Below, one piece after another: positions 45,657 through 59,400 of a stretch of DNA of 64,000 nucleotides (positions are counted from its first letter, which is position 1; each line of letters opens with the position of its first letter). Source of the DNA: Yamagishiella unicocca (taxonomy: Eukaryota; Chlorophyta; Chlorophyceae; Chlamydomonadales; Volvocaceae); the NCBI GenBank assembly GCA_003116995.1, contig BDSL01000075.1, positions 248,001 through 312,000 of the forward strand, written 5' to 3'. A program made the translations under genes and the position numbers. Below the pieces are notes generated by a model. The model did not search any database, was not told the DNA's origin, and saw only the letters and a list, made by a program, of their open reading frames with translations.

Positions 45657-47785
45657 ATTGATGACCTACTAGCGCGCGCGTGTCAAGACGAGCTTTCGAA
45701 CAACCATCACTGGCGCCCTCACTTGCCATAGGATTTCCGTGAACCCTTTCCTTAAACTCCTATGAAACTGACATATTCTGAGCTCACTGGGATGAAGAGG
45801 GTTGAATAGGAGTTCTTCTGCTTCCCGCCCAAGCGCTCCCACCTACTGCCCACACCTGTACGGTCGCTTAAATGATAGGAGCAAGAAATAGTAGTTGCAT
45901 GGTGAATGTATCGCAGCTCTGCGACCCTGCGGGTGTCTCGTGTTTCCGCAACTTGCGATCTCGCTGACCGTACCGTCGTGTCTTGGATTTGCAATCTGAG
46001 CAGCAATTCGGAACAGCTGCGTGGAACCCAAAAACCCTTGGCAGCCATGAAGCACCGTGTATGCTAACAGGTTGTACTTACCAAAGAAGTGCAACTGGTG
46101 TTAATCATCATACGAAGTGCGCAACATTCGATTGGCTCCAAGGACGTGGAGAATGCGCCGATGCAAATTTATTCGATAACAGAAAGCAAAGCCAACTTGT
46201 GCGTACGCTGCGGAAGACCAGTGGAATGACCGCCCCGTGGCCCCGATCTCCCCCGATGACCAGAATTGCATTGTTTTCTTATGCTGGTAACCGATCGGTG
46301 GTGATGGCTGCGGCCTGCCTCTGCTGAATCACCACGATGTATATAGATGCGCACGATCGCCGCAGACTTGACAGCCGGCGACCACACAGCCGCCCAAAAG
46401 GGGCCTTGGAGGCTCGAGTGTGCAGCGTATGCACCGCAACTGGCATTACGAAGATAACGTACCAACAGAAGATTTCCAATCTGATGCATCAATGCAAGTC
46501 ACAGCGCGAGTTGTGGACTAATGGTCACACTAACTTCCACAAGCTGCCGCTCGTTATCACGGCGCCTGGCGGCGCCCTTACAGTACTGCACATTTACGAA
46601 ATAACACGCAAATGTCACAGGTGCCCGTGGTGGGAATCCGCTAGATGCCACAGCTTGAGATTACCTAGGGTTCTAGCTCTGCAGACGAATGTGTCACCCG
46701 TGAGTTCTTTTTGCTGGGATACGAAATGCGGGTAGGGTCCTCATCCAAGGCGCCTACAGTTGGGGTAGGTTAGATCGCAGTGCAGGACCGACCCACCTGA
46801 TTCCCTCTACTGCAACCAGCCCTGACTTGCGACCTCTTTACTGGACGCAACTTTACCAGAGCTTTCAGTGCCAGATGGACCCGTCTAGTTTGAATCAGAG
46901 GTGCGAACGCTTGAGGCGACAAAGCACCAATGTTTTTGCAGCTGCCAGACAAAGTTTGGCTCGCCGGCATATAACCGACCCACGGGTCGCACGACCTCTT
47001 TCCGAGTCCGGAACTCGTATGCACCGACGGAGGAAACACTGCTCAACGCCGACAATAACACAAGCCGGAATACAGAATCTTGATGCACGGGTGATGTACA
47101 AGCACTAGGAGGTATTCAATTTGTGCCGCTGTCCAGCTAAGCAACCGTGGCAAATGGCAAACTACGACCGCCACCCCAAAAAACAACACTTGTGCTCGAC
47201 ACGTAGAAGCACCACAAGATTGTAAATCCTATGACACATCGATATCGGTTCCATACGGTTCTGGCATGACACCAGAAGTTCTCAGACAGTGCGCCGGATG
47301 GACCCGCACCACGCACTATGTATGTTGGCGTCCTGCCTAGAAAGCATCGCGTACGCTCGTCCGTCATATAGGCGAGGTGCACACACGTAACTATGTACAT
47401 GACCAGATCATGAAACAGTCCTTCGGACGAAAGCTCATTCACGCATCCTTAAACTGCAGAACAGTCCGAATTTAGGGCATTTTCCGCTTTGCGTGCGCAT
47501 GTGCACATCAGCCGCCCGAATACGGCGGGCTGCTGACTCGCCAGCCCAGTTGCGAGGCGGCCCCCCAACACTACGCCTCGCGTCCCCCGCGCGCCTCGCT
47601 CTGCAGCCCACCGATCACCACCTGCGACACATGCATACGGCCTGAACCCGTCAACACTAGCTACGACCAGAACCAGTAAACGTTACTGCCTGAACCAGTC
47701 AATGTTACTGCATGCACCAGTCAACGTTACTGCCTGAACCAGTAAACGCTACTGCCTGAACCAGTCAACGTTACCGCCTGAACCG
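45657..47785. other. Intergenic, no gene seen
   Basis: 2.1 kb of lower-GC sequence between two minus-strand genes, containing the promoter of the 811-residue protein and the 3' UTR of the giant gene. Small open frames at 45752-46327 and 46770-47108 have no supporting features. Confidence 0.5.
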
Positions 47786-47790
47786 TTACT
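47669..47790. repeat. 22-bp minisatellite overlapping a stop codon
   Basis: About five copies of a 22-bp unit, core CTGCCTGAACCAGTCAACGT. The last copy contains the stop codon of the giant gene (TAA on the minus strand, plus positions 47786-47788). Confidence 0.85.
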
Positions 47791-48974
47791 GCGCCTTCCT
47801 AGCCGCGCGCTGCCCCGCCGCAACCACGTGTACGGCGTAGCGACACAGGCAGAACACGCAGACGGACAGCGTCGCTGCCGTCGCCACCGAAACCCATCCC
47901 GCGCCCACTTCGCAACCCTCGACGCCGCCCCCGATCGCACAAACTCCACCCTCCATGACATCACCCGCCGCCCCCCAGACGGCACCCGCCGCCGCGGCTG
48001 CCGCCGCCGCCGCCGCCATGGCCTGCCGGTGTTTCAACAACAAGCTCACGGGCAGCTGCACAATCAGCAGGTCTGCGCAGCACTTCCACCCGGACTGGTG
48101 CAGCAGCAGCGGCATGATCGCCCCCATGTGGGCGCTGTCGTACTCCGCCGCCAGCGCCAGGAGGCGCGCCGAGGGCGCCGACGGCGCCGATACACACCAC
48201 ATCACCGCCGCCATCGCAACCAGGTGCGCGGCGTGGGCCGCCACCCCGGCCCAGAGTCGCAGCCGGCAGTAGCATGAGGGCGAGAACATCTTGAGGAAGA
48301 GGTACGGCCAGGCGCGCAGCACGTACGACAGCAGTAGCAGGTAGAATAGCGCGTTGTGCGGGCCTTGCAAGCCGTCGTGGGAGCTGTCGACGCCGCCGTC
48401 AGCGCAGCCGCCGTCGGCGGCGCCGACTGCCAGCGCGCCGGCGTGCTGCCGCAGCTGCACCACCTGCAACAGCGCGATGCCTAGCTGCGCTGGCATGCCG
48501 ACCCACAGGTCGAACCACACGAACGCACGCGCCGCTGCCCCGCCATCTCCCGAGCCCCCCCCGCCGCCGCTGCTGCTGCCGCCGCCGCTGCCGGAACGCT
48601 CTCCTGCCGCCGCCGCAGCTCCGCCGCCGCCACCATCGCTGGCCCCCTGGCCACCACGAGTCTCTTGCCCCGGACCGATCTTGTGCGCTGGCCCCACCTC
48701 GCCGGGCAGCAGTGTCGCAGCCAGAGCCTCCGCCCCCGACTCGGACCGCACGTTCAGGTTGACATCGCTGAGGCCGCTGATGTCGCTGTCAACCCTGCCG
48801 AAGCTGAACCGGCGCGTCGCGACCAGCTCCTGCGATGTGGCCTTGGCGGGCAGCAGCGCGCGAGGTGGGCCGAGCTGCAGCCGCTCGTCTGGAGCCGAGC
48901 ACTGCGCTGCAGGCAGAGCTCCAGGGCAGCTACTTGCCGGGACCAGAGCAGCGGCACCGCCGGTGCTCCTGACC

Positions 48975-49029
<55 letters not shown>

Positions 49030-49244
49030 TGCCACCTCCCCCATTACGTGCGGTCGTCTGCTCCACCATGCTCATGTACGACACCCGCGCGCTGCCGCTG
49101 CTTTTCCGACTGCTGTCGCCGGAGGCCCTCAGCTCGCTCTGGCCGCCAGGACGGCCGGAGCCGCCGCTGCGGGCGCTGCCAGCGCTGCTGCCAGCGTCAT
49201 CCAGGCAGGATAAACGTTGCGTTGAGGTGACAAACGCCGACGGC

Positions 49245-49303
<59 letters not shown>

Positions 49304-52300
49304 TTGCTGCTGTTGCCGCAGCTGCCGCTGCTGCTGCTGCTGTCGCGGCGGCACCTCATCTACGGTCGGCAGCGGACCCCGACTGGGCGCCACGAAGGGC
49401 GACTGCTCCGCACTCAGTGGCGTGTACGGCAGCAACCAGTGCTGGGTGGTGAATGGCGACGTGGGCGGCGGGGTGGCGCCCTCCAAGCTGCCCCGGTGGG
49501 AGCCGCTCGGCCTGCCGCTACCGGAGTAGTCATGACGCGCAAAGGAGTTGCTGCCGCTGCCGCCGTTGAACCCGCTGGGGACTGCGCTGCTGCCCGAAAA
49601 GCCGGCGTTGGTGTTGGTGGTGCCCCACTCTCCCATTCGGTTGCTGCTGCTGTGGGACAGCCCGGCGCTGCTCGCAGGCACGGCTACACTGCTGCCGGTA
49701 TGGATGAACCCGTGCTCGCCCTCCGCCACCTCCGCATGCGCCTCCGCCACGTCCCCCGCCCCGAAGGCCATAAAGCCCTGCCTCAGGCCTCCGCCGTCGC
49801 TGCCGCGTCCATCGCCACCGACATCGTCATTCCTGACGCCTTCGCCTTCGTGGAGCGGCGGAAAGACCCCTCCCGGGACTTCTTGCGGCCACCTGCCCTC
49901 AAGGGCCGCCGCTGCCGCCGCCTCGCCGCCGTCGTCGGTCGCGCCCTCAACTGATCCCGCCGCTGCAGCCGCAAACAACTGCTCGAGAGCCTCGCCCAGA
50001 AGCGCGCGCAGCTCATCGTGCAGCAGCAGCAGAAGCGGTGCCTCCTGATCCTCCCCGGCGGAGGCGGAGGCAGCGGCCGCAGCAGCGGCGGCCGCCGGCA
50101 GCGGTGCTTGCCGCAGGCGCTGCAGCAGCGCGTGCACCGTGCCGCCGGCGGCGCCCAGCATGTCCGCCTGCGCCTGCAATACTTGCACGAGTACCTGCGC
50201 CAAGCCGTGCGTGAGGAGAAAGGTCGCCACAGCGGTCAGCGTGTCGCGCCACACGGTGTGCGGGACCCATGGGTCGCTGCCTAGCACCATGGGCCCCGTC
50301 GCGCCTGCGGGCGCCGCCGATGTGTCGTACTGGCGGAGGCCAGACGGCGATGCAGCGCTGAGAGCCGACGCGGCCGTGCGCCGCGGCGGCGCCAGCGGCG
50401 CTGGTCGGCGGGTCATGCAAAGCTCCAGGTCTTGTACGAACGGCACCCAGTGTTCGTCCACAACGCTGCGCTCCGCCGCCCAGCGGGGAGCCACCGCCGG
50501 CGCGATGGAGTCGGCGGCGGCGGCGGCGGCGGCGGCGACGGCGGACGGGGACGCGGCGATCTCGGCGGACGGGGGAGCGGCGCCTTGAGTGGAAGGGGGA
50601 GCGGCGTATACCACAGCCAGCTGCTCGTCCACCATCCTATCGTACAGCGCCGTCAGCTCCGAAGCCGCCTCCGCTGGCAGGATCGCGATGGGCGCCATCG
50701 CGATGAAATTGTACGGCGGTGCGCCCACGGGGCCGGAAGCCGCGTCGTAACCCCCCCGTGTGTCCCCTGCGAGCCCCCCGGTGTGGCCTGTGGGCCGAGG
50801 CGGCAACCCCAGCACATGTACGGCAGCAACGCCCGCTCGCGCACCCTCCAGCTTGAGTTGGTACCGACAGGCAACCGCATTGAGGCGCGCGCCGCCGCCA
50901 GTGGTGCTGCTGCTACCGCCGTCGCCGCCGCCACTGCTGCTGCTGCTGCTAAGTAACGGCGCCTGGCTGCCGTCGCCACTGGCCGCGACCCCCACGTTGG
51001 CTGCGCTGTCACCAGTGCTGCTGACACTTGCCTCAAAACTGGCCGGACTATCGGTCCCCACACCGCCGGCAGCGCCCTGCTGCCGCTGCTGTGACGACAC
51101 CGGCAGGGGCAGGTAAGGAGGGCTGGGGTCCTCTCTGTCGTACAACAGTCGGTTACCTTGGGTTACGATGATCCGGCAACGCTGACGCATAGCGGGCTGA
51201 TGTTGCGACCGCGGCGGCGCCCCAGGCCTGACGGCGGCGGCGCCGCCGCCGCCGCCGCTCCACACGCCACCGCCACCAGGGCCGCCAACTCCGCTGGGCA
51301 GCAGCAGCAGCGTTGTGATGGCAGTAGCCTCGTCCGCTGAGGGCCCCGGCGGAACCAGCGCAGCGCACGGCGGGTTCATCAGCAACGCGACTGGCATGGG
51401 CACGGGGCCGCTTGGCGCTGCTGACGGATCGAGCATCAAGTGGGCGCTGCCAACTCGCGCTGCAGCGAGGACAGAAAAGCCCTGGAATGCGCTGGGGCCT
51501 GGGGCACCGGCGGGGCCGGTGCTGGCGGCGGCGGCGGCGGCACTTGCAGCGGCGGCGGCGGCGCCAGGCTCGCGAGTTAGGGGTACCGTCGCAACTCCAG
51601 CACTGCCAGCGGCCTCGAGCCACAGACGCGGCGGCGGCGGCGGCGGCACCTGAAGTTGCGCTAGCGACGGCGGCGCCGCCGCCGACGGCGGCCAGGAGTC
51701 ATCGCTACTTGTGTCGCTGCCCCACGAGGTGCGCGGTGGCAGTAGCACCAAGGAGCCCCGTTCGCGAGGCGAGGCTGTAGCAGGAGCACGAGATGCCCCT
51801 GAGGGCGGCCGGCGTGATGGTGGTGGCTGTCGTACGGTTGGCGCCAAGCGCGAGCTGACGTCAGGGCCGGAGACGTCGCGCAGGCTAGTACTAGGGCTGC
51901 GGCTGTTGCTGGCCAGAAGCCACCGGTCAACATCATCCTGCTCGTCACCGCTGCCGTCGCCGCCGCTGGCTGCGCCGCTGGCGCTGTGGAACCCGCCGCC
52001 GCTTTCGCCGCTGAAGCCATCGCCGTCGTCGTCGATCTCCTCCCCCGGCATCGGCCACCGTTCAATGATTCCAAACGCACCGCCGCGCTCGTGCGGAGCT
52101 GAGCGCGGGGCGGCCGGGGCTGGGGCGGCCGCCATCGCCGCCGCCGCCGCCGCCGCTCCAGCCGGTGATGCGAACGGATTGCACTGCTGGGACCGCAGCC
52201 GCCGCACCGGCGGGGCTGCAGTTGCTGCAAACTCCAAAGGGGAAAGGGCGATCTGCAGGCTCGATAGGATGCTGTTCGCTGTCCTGCCGCCGTCGTCGCT

Positions 52301-55183
52301 GCCTGAAACTTCTGCTGTCCACTCCTCGCCCTCAGGGCTATCCACCGCGACGCCGCCATCCCGTTGCACTGGCGGCGGCAGCGGCGGCGCTGCCGCCGAC
52401 GCCGTCGCCACGCCTTTCGCCGTTTCCTGCCGCCAAATAGCCCCACCTGGCTCCTGCATAGGTGGTACGAGTGCGCTCGGCCGTCTCGGCCTCGGCGCCA
52501 CCGCCGCCGCCGCCGCCGCCGCAATCGGTCGCCTCTTGTGCACCCATGGCAGCCGCCACCACAGGTATATGATGAGGTGAATGCAGCCTGGAAGTGCAAC
52601 CCAGCTCGCCATCTCCGGACCCTGAGGCCCGAGCAACTCACGCGACTGAGCCAGAACCGCCTGAGTCGCCTCCATCGCCGCCGCCGCCAGCTGCTCGAAG
52701 CTGACCGCCGGGCCGGCGGCGCCGCCGCCGCCGCCGCCGCCGTGGAGCGGCCCCCGATGGCCGCCACCCCCTCCTGCTTCCCTTCCGCCAGCTGACACCC
52801 CATGACCCGGACCGCCGCTGCCACCACTACCGGCGGCGGCGCCGCCGCCGGCGCCGCTGCTGGCAGGGCCGGCAACGGCACCGCCGACGCCGCGGCCATT
52901 ACTCATCATCACCGCCGCCGACGGAGCCGTCGTTCCCGACATGCTGTCACTGCCGGCGCCGCCGCCACCGCGCAACCCGTACGGCGGACTATACGGCGTC
53001 GCGCCGCCGCCGCCACCCCAGATTGCTCCGCGACCGCAGGGGCTGGGCGGCGCGCTGGCGCCGTGCAGGCTCCGCCGCAGCGACGCTGCGCTGAGGCGGC
53101 GCAGGGGCGCCGACATGGGCGAGTCCCGGAGCTTGAGGCTGACGAAGGCATGCTGTCGCGGGCTCTGGTAGAGGCAGCTAGGGAGCGCACCGCCGCCTGC
53201 TCCGCTGCCGCTGAGCCGTGGCGCTACCGCGCTGTTGAGCCGTGATGGCGCGGCAGATCCCGGGCCACCAACACCGACGCTGACGCCGACACCGCTATCT
53301 ACACCGACGCCGACGCTGACGCCGACACCGCTATCTACACCGACGCCGACGCTGACGCCGACGCCAGCGCTGCCAGCGCCGCCGGCGCCGACGCCGCTGC
53401 CAGCGTAGCCACCGCCGCCGCTGCTGCTGCTAGTGCGGCCGCCATTGCCGCCGGCGATGCCGCTGCCCTTGCTGCCGCCGCCGCTGCCGCCGCTGCTCTG
53501 GCCGGCGCACATGCCTGCAGCTGGCGCTGCCTCGGCGGCGGCTGTGCTCGGGGGACCCACTCGGCCTTGCCGGCGCGCCCGGCTGCGGCTCACCCGGCAG
53601 CGCCTCCTCTTGCGGCCGCTACTGCCGCTGCTGCCGCCACTGCTGCTAGCGCTGCTAGTGCTGCTACTGCCGTCGCTGCTATCGCGACGGCCTCCACTGC
53701 GGGCGCTACCGTCTTTGGCAGCGTCACGACTGGTTCCTCTGCTGCCGTTATGTTTGCCGCCGTCGCCGCCGCCACCAGCGCCGCCGGCTCGAGGTTGACC
53801 ACTGAGCGACTGCAGCATCGTCACCACCTCGTCGGACTGCACCGCGCGTCCGGGCCACCCTGTTGGAATCCGCTGCTGCTGCTGCTGCCGCCGCCGCACG
53901 CCTGGGCCTTCAGATGACGGCCCTGCCCTGGGCTGCAGCTGCTGCGGCCCCTGCAGCGGGGCCCCACGACTGGCAGCGGGCGACTCGGGCAGAGCCGGCC
54001 CCAGCCACATCTGCGACGGCCCCGCCGCCAGGGCACCGCAACTCGCAGGCCCCCAAACGCCGCTCCTGCTGCTGCTGCTGCCTCGGCTGCTGCTGCCGCT
54101 GCTGCTATAGCCGTCGTCATCAACCTCGGGCCACCCGGGCAACGCGCCCCCGCCCCCTCGCCACTCCGCACCCCTGCCTGACCGGCAGTCCTCCCCTACC
54201 CCAGCCGCTTCGCTAGAAACGCCTGCTTCTGTACCGCTGTGAACGCTGACGTCCTCAGCCTCCACTGCCAACGACACGGACCCGCCGAGATCACCGCCAC
54301 CACCGCCATCACTACCACCGCCGCCGACACTCATGCTGCCCGCGGGGGCGGCCGCGAGGTCCAGCATCTGCAGCAGCGCGGCGATCGGCGGCGGAGCCTG
54401 GTCGCTGCCGCCGCTGTTTAGGTCGCTGCACAGCGGCGCGTGCGTCTTGCCGCTGTTGATGCCGCTGGTCCGCGGGCTGAGCGGTATCACGGCGCCTGTG
54501 GTGGGCTGCCGGGCGTCCGCCAACCCTTGGGTCAGGGGCTGCTGCGGTCCCGGCAGCAGGGAGCACCCGGTCGCGTCAACGTCATGATGCCGAACTGCCT
54601 CGTGTCGCATGCGGTGGACGCCTATTATTGGCACGTAGACATGCTGTGGTGACCAGGGTGGTGTTGCTGCTGGTTGCGATGTCTCGCCGCTGAGCATTTC
54701 GGTCGGAGAATCCGGCGCCATGGCTGCGCCTGCCAGCGCACCAGCATTGCCGCCGGAAATTCCACCTTCTGAGGACGGCATTGGTGGGCTTATAACGTGC
54801 TTGCCTGGAGTGGCAGGCGCGTCAGGGGCCGCGCGCGCCGCAGCGGTTGCCGCGGTCTCTTTTGTGAGTGGCATTGGCGCAGTCGGCGGTCGCTGCTGCT
54901 GCTGAACTGGCAGGGCTCTAAGCCCTTGGTTCCATGCCACAAAGCAGCCGGCCACCAGGATAGCCCTCATTGAAGAAGGCAGCATCGCGAACAGAGCAAG
55001 GCCTCCCACTGCCACCAACGCCACGAACAACGGCAACAGCATCGAGCGCAGGGCAAACTGAACCCGTGGATGCGTGCCGCTGCCAGCAGTGACGGGTGGA
55101 GCGGTCAACTCAGACGGCGGCACTGCGGCCGCAGGCGCCGACAGCGCACATGCTCCGGAGCTGCTAGACGCTGCGGAGTCCAT
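47786..55183 (-). CDS. Giant low-complexity polytopic membrane protein in one open frame
   Basis: One uninterrupted frame of 2,466 codons from ATG 55183 to TAA. Residues 1-40 are Ala/Ser/Pro-rich, then two hydrophobic segments at about 48-69 (MLLPLFVALVAVGGLALFAM) and 72-88. A long Ser/Gly/Pro/Ala-rich region follows with an isolated hydrophobic segment near 860 (CIHLIIYLWWRLPWV) and one near 1640-1660. A poly-Gln run lies near 1950-1980, a poly-Gly run near 2050-2070. From about 2220 to the end there are about five hydrophobic segments (such as HNALFYLLLLSYVLRAWPYL and VSVATAATLSVCVFCLCRYA), so the C-terminal part is a membrane domain. No known domain is recognised. Absence of introns over 7.4 kb is unlike every neighbour; some low-complexity parts could be in-frame introns. 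The membrane segments support real coding at both ends. Confidence 0.75.
48960..49031. repeat. CCG/GGC trinucleotide run (poly-Gly codons)
   Basis: A nearly pure (CCG)n run on the plus strand that encodes poly-Gly in the giant minus-strand gene. Confidence 0.9.
49238..49345. repeat. CTG/CAG trinucleotide run (poly-Gln codons)
   Basis: About 100 bp of CTG and TTG triplets on the plus strand, read as CAG and CAA on the minus strand, encoding a poly-Gln tract with a few Arg and Leu. The CAA interruptions would stabilise it against slippage. Confidence 0.9.
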
Positions 55184-56475
55184 TTTTACACCATGCAGCG
55201 AAGGTTGTATGCACCGTGATGATAAGGATAGCAACTAACTTTCCCATTCCTCAGGCTGAGAGTCTGGACAAACCCTGGTGCTGAGTCATTGCCGAATCTG
55301 ATGGCCGCGCTCGTGCCATACTGTGACCGGCTCCAGCAATCGCGACGGCGCCAGCGCCCGCTTTCAAAAGGAGAAGTTGCCTGCGTTTCAGTTCAAAATA
55401 GACAGGTCATACGTGCCTAGCCCTAGCGCGAGAGCCCGGGCATCGCATGAGGTCACCGCGTCCAACCACTGACCCGCGGGTCGACCTCCCGTCATTTGCC
55501 GCCGGCCTTTCCCAAATCGTGCCAACAGACTGGGAGGCGAGGTTCCGCTAAATGCTATCCTCTCGCTGCGGTTTTAAAGGTGCCGGAAACGAGCACATGG
55601 GCACCACAGCACTCCCACAGGCGCGAGTACGAACACACGTTGTCGGCATTGCCTCACGCATCACCTCACGAATCCGAATCCCTGCCCCGATGCAGACAAA
55701 CGCCGTCCCCCTTATGCGGCAAAAGCCGAATAAATGTGCTACCTACCGCAAGTCGGTTGTAAGTGGTCATCAAGCCTGGGAAAGCGCATGCAGCAGAACA
55801 CTGGGGGAGAGAGTCTCGGGCCGCGGCCGCAGGTCCGAACACCCCTCCGCCCTAGGCCCCGCGGCTTGTACCATCCCCGTCCCGACCCACAGCTACCTTG
55901 CCGCCGGCGGCTGGACCTCTTTTAACGTGATCGTGAAACAAAATTGAATGAGCCGCTGTCCCGGCGATCACTTCCAGGTGCAAAGCCCCCGACCGATGGT
56001 GCCACGACGCCTCCATGTACGCTACACTCTTAAGGCGCTCCTCACAATCCGCTTCGGTGCACGTTGATCAGCAGCAGCAATGAGGCCGCCGCAATCTCAG
56101 ACACCGTCCTCTCGCACACCCTCCTTCACGCCGTACACTAGACGGTAAAACACTAGCCGAGGTACAAACGGGGGGGAGCAGCTAGCTAGCCGCCATTCAC
56201 GCGCCCCTTAAGGCGTGCAGTACATGTATATGGTACAACAACGGGGCGGCTCCCTAATGGTACAAAAGACAACGGCCCAAAAGGAAGACCTCATCCTGCC
56301 ACGTCCTTCGGAACCCCTTTGAGTCCCCCCAGTGGACCACTCCTCCACATGCCAACCCGTGCGCCCGTTAACCGACCGACCAACCGACCAACCATCCTGA
56401 GCTACCGGTGCAGTAGTACAACAAACCCGAGGCTACCTTTGTTCCACGCGTCGTCACGGCTCCCTGCACGCGACC
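55184..56475. other. Intergenic, no gene seen
   Basis: 1.3 kb between the 5' end of the giant gene and the 3' end of ATG2, both minus strand. It holds the promoter of the first and the 3' UTR of the second. The segment GAGGTTCCGCTAAATGCT at 55540 resembles GTGGTTCCGCTAAATACT at 34934. Confidence 0.5.
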
Positions 56476-59400
56476 TCAGTCCTCCTTCGGGTGCGGTTGC
56501 GCAGGGTAACCCCCGCCCCCGCCTCCGCTCCCGCCGGTCGCGCCTCCTCCGCTTCCCTGCGTCAGCTGCGCCCGCAGCGCCCGCCGCATGCTCCGCAGCG
56601 TCCCCTTGAGCTGCCCCTGTAGCGCAGCGGAAGCAGGCGCGGCCGCCGAGACGCCGGTCGCCGCCGCGGCCGAGAGCACCCGCGCCACGTTGCTGACGCC
56701 TCTCTGCAGTCCGCCGCTCTGCAGCCCCGCCGCCACCTGCTGCGACGCACTGCCCAGGCTCAGCGCCGCGCGGGCCAGCCCTCTGCGCACCACCACACTG
56801 GTGCTCCGGCTGCGTCGTATCCTGCCCGCGCCCTCCTCGTCGCAGTCACCGGAAAAACCCCCCACTCCCAACCCCACTCCCGATGCCTCCGCCCCGTCGT
56901 ACAGGGCGCCACTGTCCTCATCATCATCGCTCTCCTGATCGTGCTCGATGTCGCGCGATTCGTCCCCCTCGCCGTCCTCGCCTCCGAAACCACCTTCACC
57001 GCCGTACGCGCCGTACGCGCCAAGGGCGTTGCTGCCCACTCGCGCCAGCGCCTTGCCCGCGCCGCTGGCCGCCTTCCTGCCCGCCACCATAGCCTCACAC
57101 ACCAGGCGGTAGGCGAAGGTGGCCGAGGTCCGCCGCAGCTGCGCCGCCAGCTGACGCCCAGCGGCGCTGTCGAGGCGGGCAAAGTGTCGCGCCGGCGCCG
57201 AAACCAACGTGGCTACGGCGGAACCAACTTTGACTACGGCGTTGACCGGCGCCAAGCCCCTGATGAACTTGTGCGCCTGCATGGGGGGGGGCACCATTTG
57301 CACCAGGCGGCGAAAGGTATGGACAACACATGCTACGATTCGCGAAGCGCGTTTCGTTGAAGGCAGCGGCGAGTGAAGCCAAACCGGCTAGCAGCCCGGG
57401 GGCTCCTCCCTACCTGCGTGCGCGCGATGTCGTTGAGCCACTCTCGCAGCACCGCCGCCCCCAGGCCGTCCCAGCCCTGCACGCCCGCCAGCCGCAGCGG
57501 CTTGCACGCCAGCTCCACTCCCCCCAGCGGCACCAGGTTCAGCAGCTCCAGCAGGCGGCCCTCCGCCAGCGCGGCGATGTCGACGCGGCGGGGCCTGAAG
57601 GGCAGGCATCGGGCAAAGCGCAAGCACAGGCATCGGGCAAGCACACGGAAGTGTTGTTGGGCACTTTGGGGCTCCAGAGGGCTCAGAGCGGGGTGCAGCG
57701 GCATGCGGGTTCCCAGGTGTCCTCCCTGACCCCCTCTCCACCGCACCACCTCACACCACACCTGCCGGCCTCCCCCAACCCACCTGTAGTCCAGCATGAT
57801 GGTGAAGCCGCGAATCTGCGCGCGCTGGAAGTACGGTGGCGGCAGCGGCTCGCAGCCGTCCAACTCCGACAACGCCGCCTGTAACCACGGGAGGAGCGAT
57901 GGCGGGGGTCCGGGTCGATGCTACGGCATGAGCATTCGCCGTAAACAAACATTTTGTTTTCAGAGTACAACAGTTTCATCTTCGTGATTATTATCTTCGT
58001 GATTATTACCACAATATATCTCTGATACCCTGGCACACAACGCACCTGCATGCCCGCAAGTACGGCGGCTGCGGGCTTGAGCGCCGTGGACACCGAAGTG
58101 CCGTACCACGTGAGGTACGACATGATGTCCTGGTTGAGCTTGAGCCTGCCGGGTGCATAGGGTGCGTAGCGGGGGGTTGAGCACCACGGCGGCTGGACCC
58201 GGTCACGCAACCCCTCCCGCCTCCCTCGCCTCGTTTTTAACTTGTAACCCCCCCTCGCCTCGTGCTGGCGCTCCCTCCCTCCGCAATGGACACACACGAG
58301 GCGCCCCCCACCCCCACCCCCCCCACACACCACGATCATCACATCGCTCCAACCCGACACGCTTTCAAGAATTTGCCCTAGTTGATTGTCTTCTATTCGG
58401 TGTAATGGGATAAAGTAAGACAGCCCAACGCGCCGCCATCGTCCCAACACGCCCTTACCTCAAGGGCAGCAGCCCCACCGCCAGCCTGAACTCCTCGTCG
58501 CGCGGATCGCAAGCCGCGGGGTTGGGCCGCACCGCAGTCAGCGCCACAGCGACCAACGGCGCCCGGCTGTCCCGCGGCTGCCCTCGCACCATGCGGTAGC
58601 CCAGCACACGCACCCAACCGCCTCCGCCGGCAGCGCCCCCGCCCCCTCCGAGCGCCAGGGCCCCCGCCGCGGCCGCCTGCTGCTGCCGTACGTCCAGGAC
58701 GCAGTCCCGGATCTCCAGGTCGTGCACCGTGAGCTTGATGTGCCGCGCCAGGTGACCCCCGGGTCGGTAACTCTCCATCACGAGCCCCAGACCCTCCACC
58801 ACCAGCTCCACGCGGCCCTCCTGCAACCCACTGGTGCTGCCGCCGCCGGCGGCTGCGGCCGCGGCGGCTGCGGCCGCGGCGCCCGTGGGCTGAGGCCCGC
58901 CGGAGCCGGCCGCACCTGCCGCACCGCCGCCGGCGCCCCCGGCACCGGATGACCGTGTTGTGTGCATCACCCAGATGCCTGCGACACGACGCGGCGGCGA
59001 CCACAAGAGCGGCCACAAAGTGAGTGACAGTCGTGTGTTGCGCAAGCCGTGCCTGCTGCCGATATCTTTAGAACGTGCCCGCTACCGGTACTTTAGTCAC
59101 GTGCCAAGTGCTCACGCGTTTGCCGCTAAGCCGGAGCCGCGGTTCGGCTGGACCCTCGGACCCACCAGACAAGTCCTTGAACGTGATCCTGGTGGCGGGC
59201 GGGGGCTGGTCCACCCCGCCGCCTGCTTGCGCGCCGCCGCCGCCGCGTTCGGCATCAGTCGGGGCTCCGCCGCCCGCGACCCCGCGCGCGCCTGCGCCTC
59301 CGAGGCCGCTGGGTCCGGAGCCGTCTTCATCCGACTTGCGCGGGGCGCGGACGTAGTCCTCCTGCCGAGGTGGGAGCAAGCAGGGTGGTCAGGACGGGTT

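Noticed and set aside
48354..49529. 391-codon open frame on the plus strand within the giant gene
   Set aside because: It is the antisense shadow of GC-rich repeat codons (poly-Cys and poly-Pro opposite poly-Gln and poly-Gly); the minus strand has membrane segments and a coherent product.
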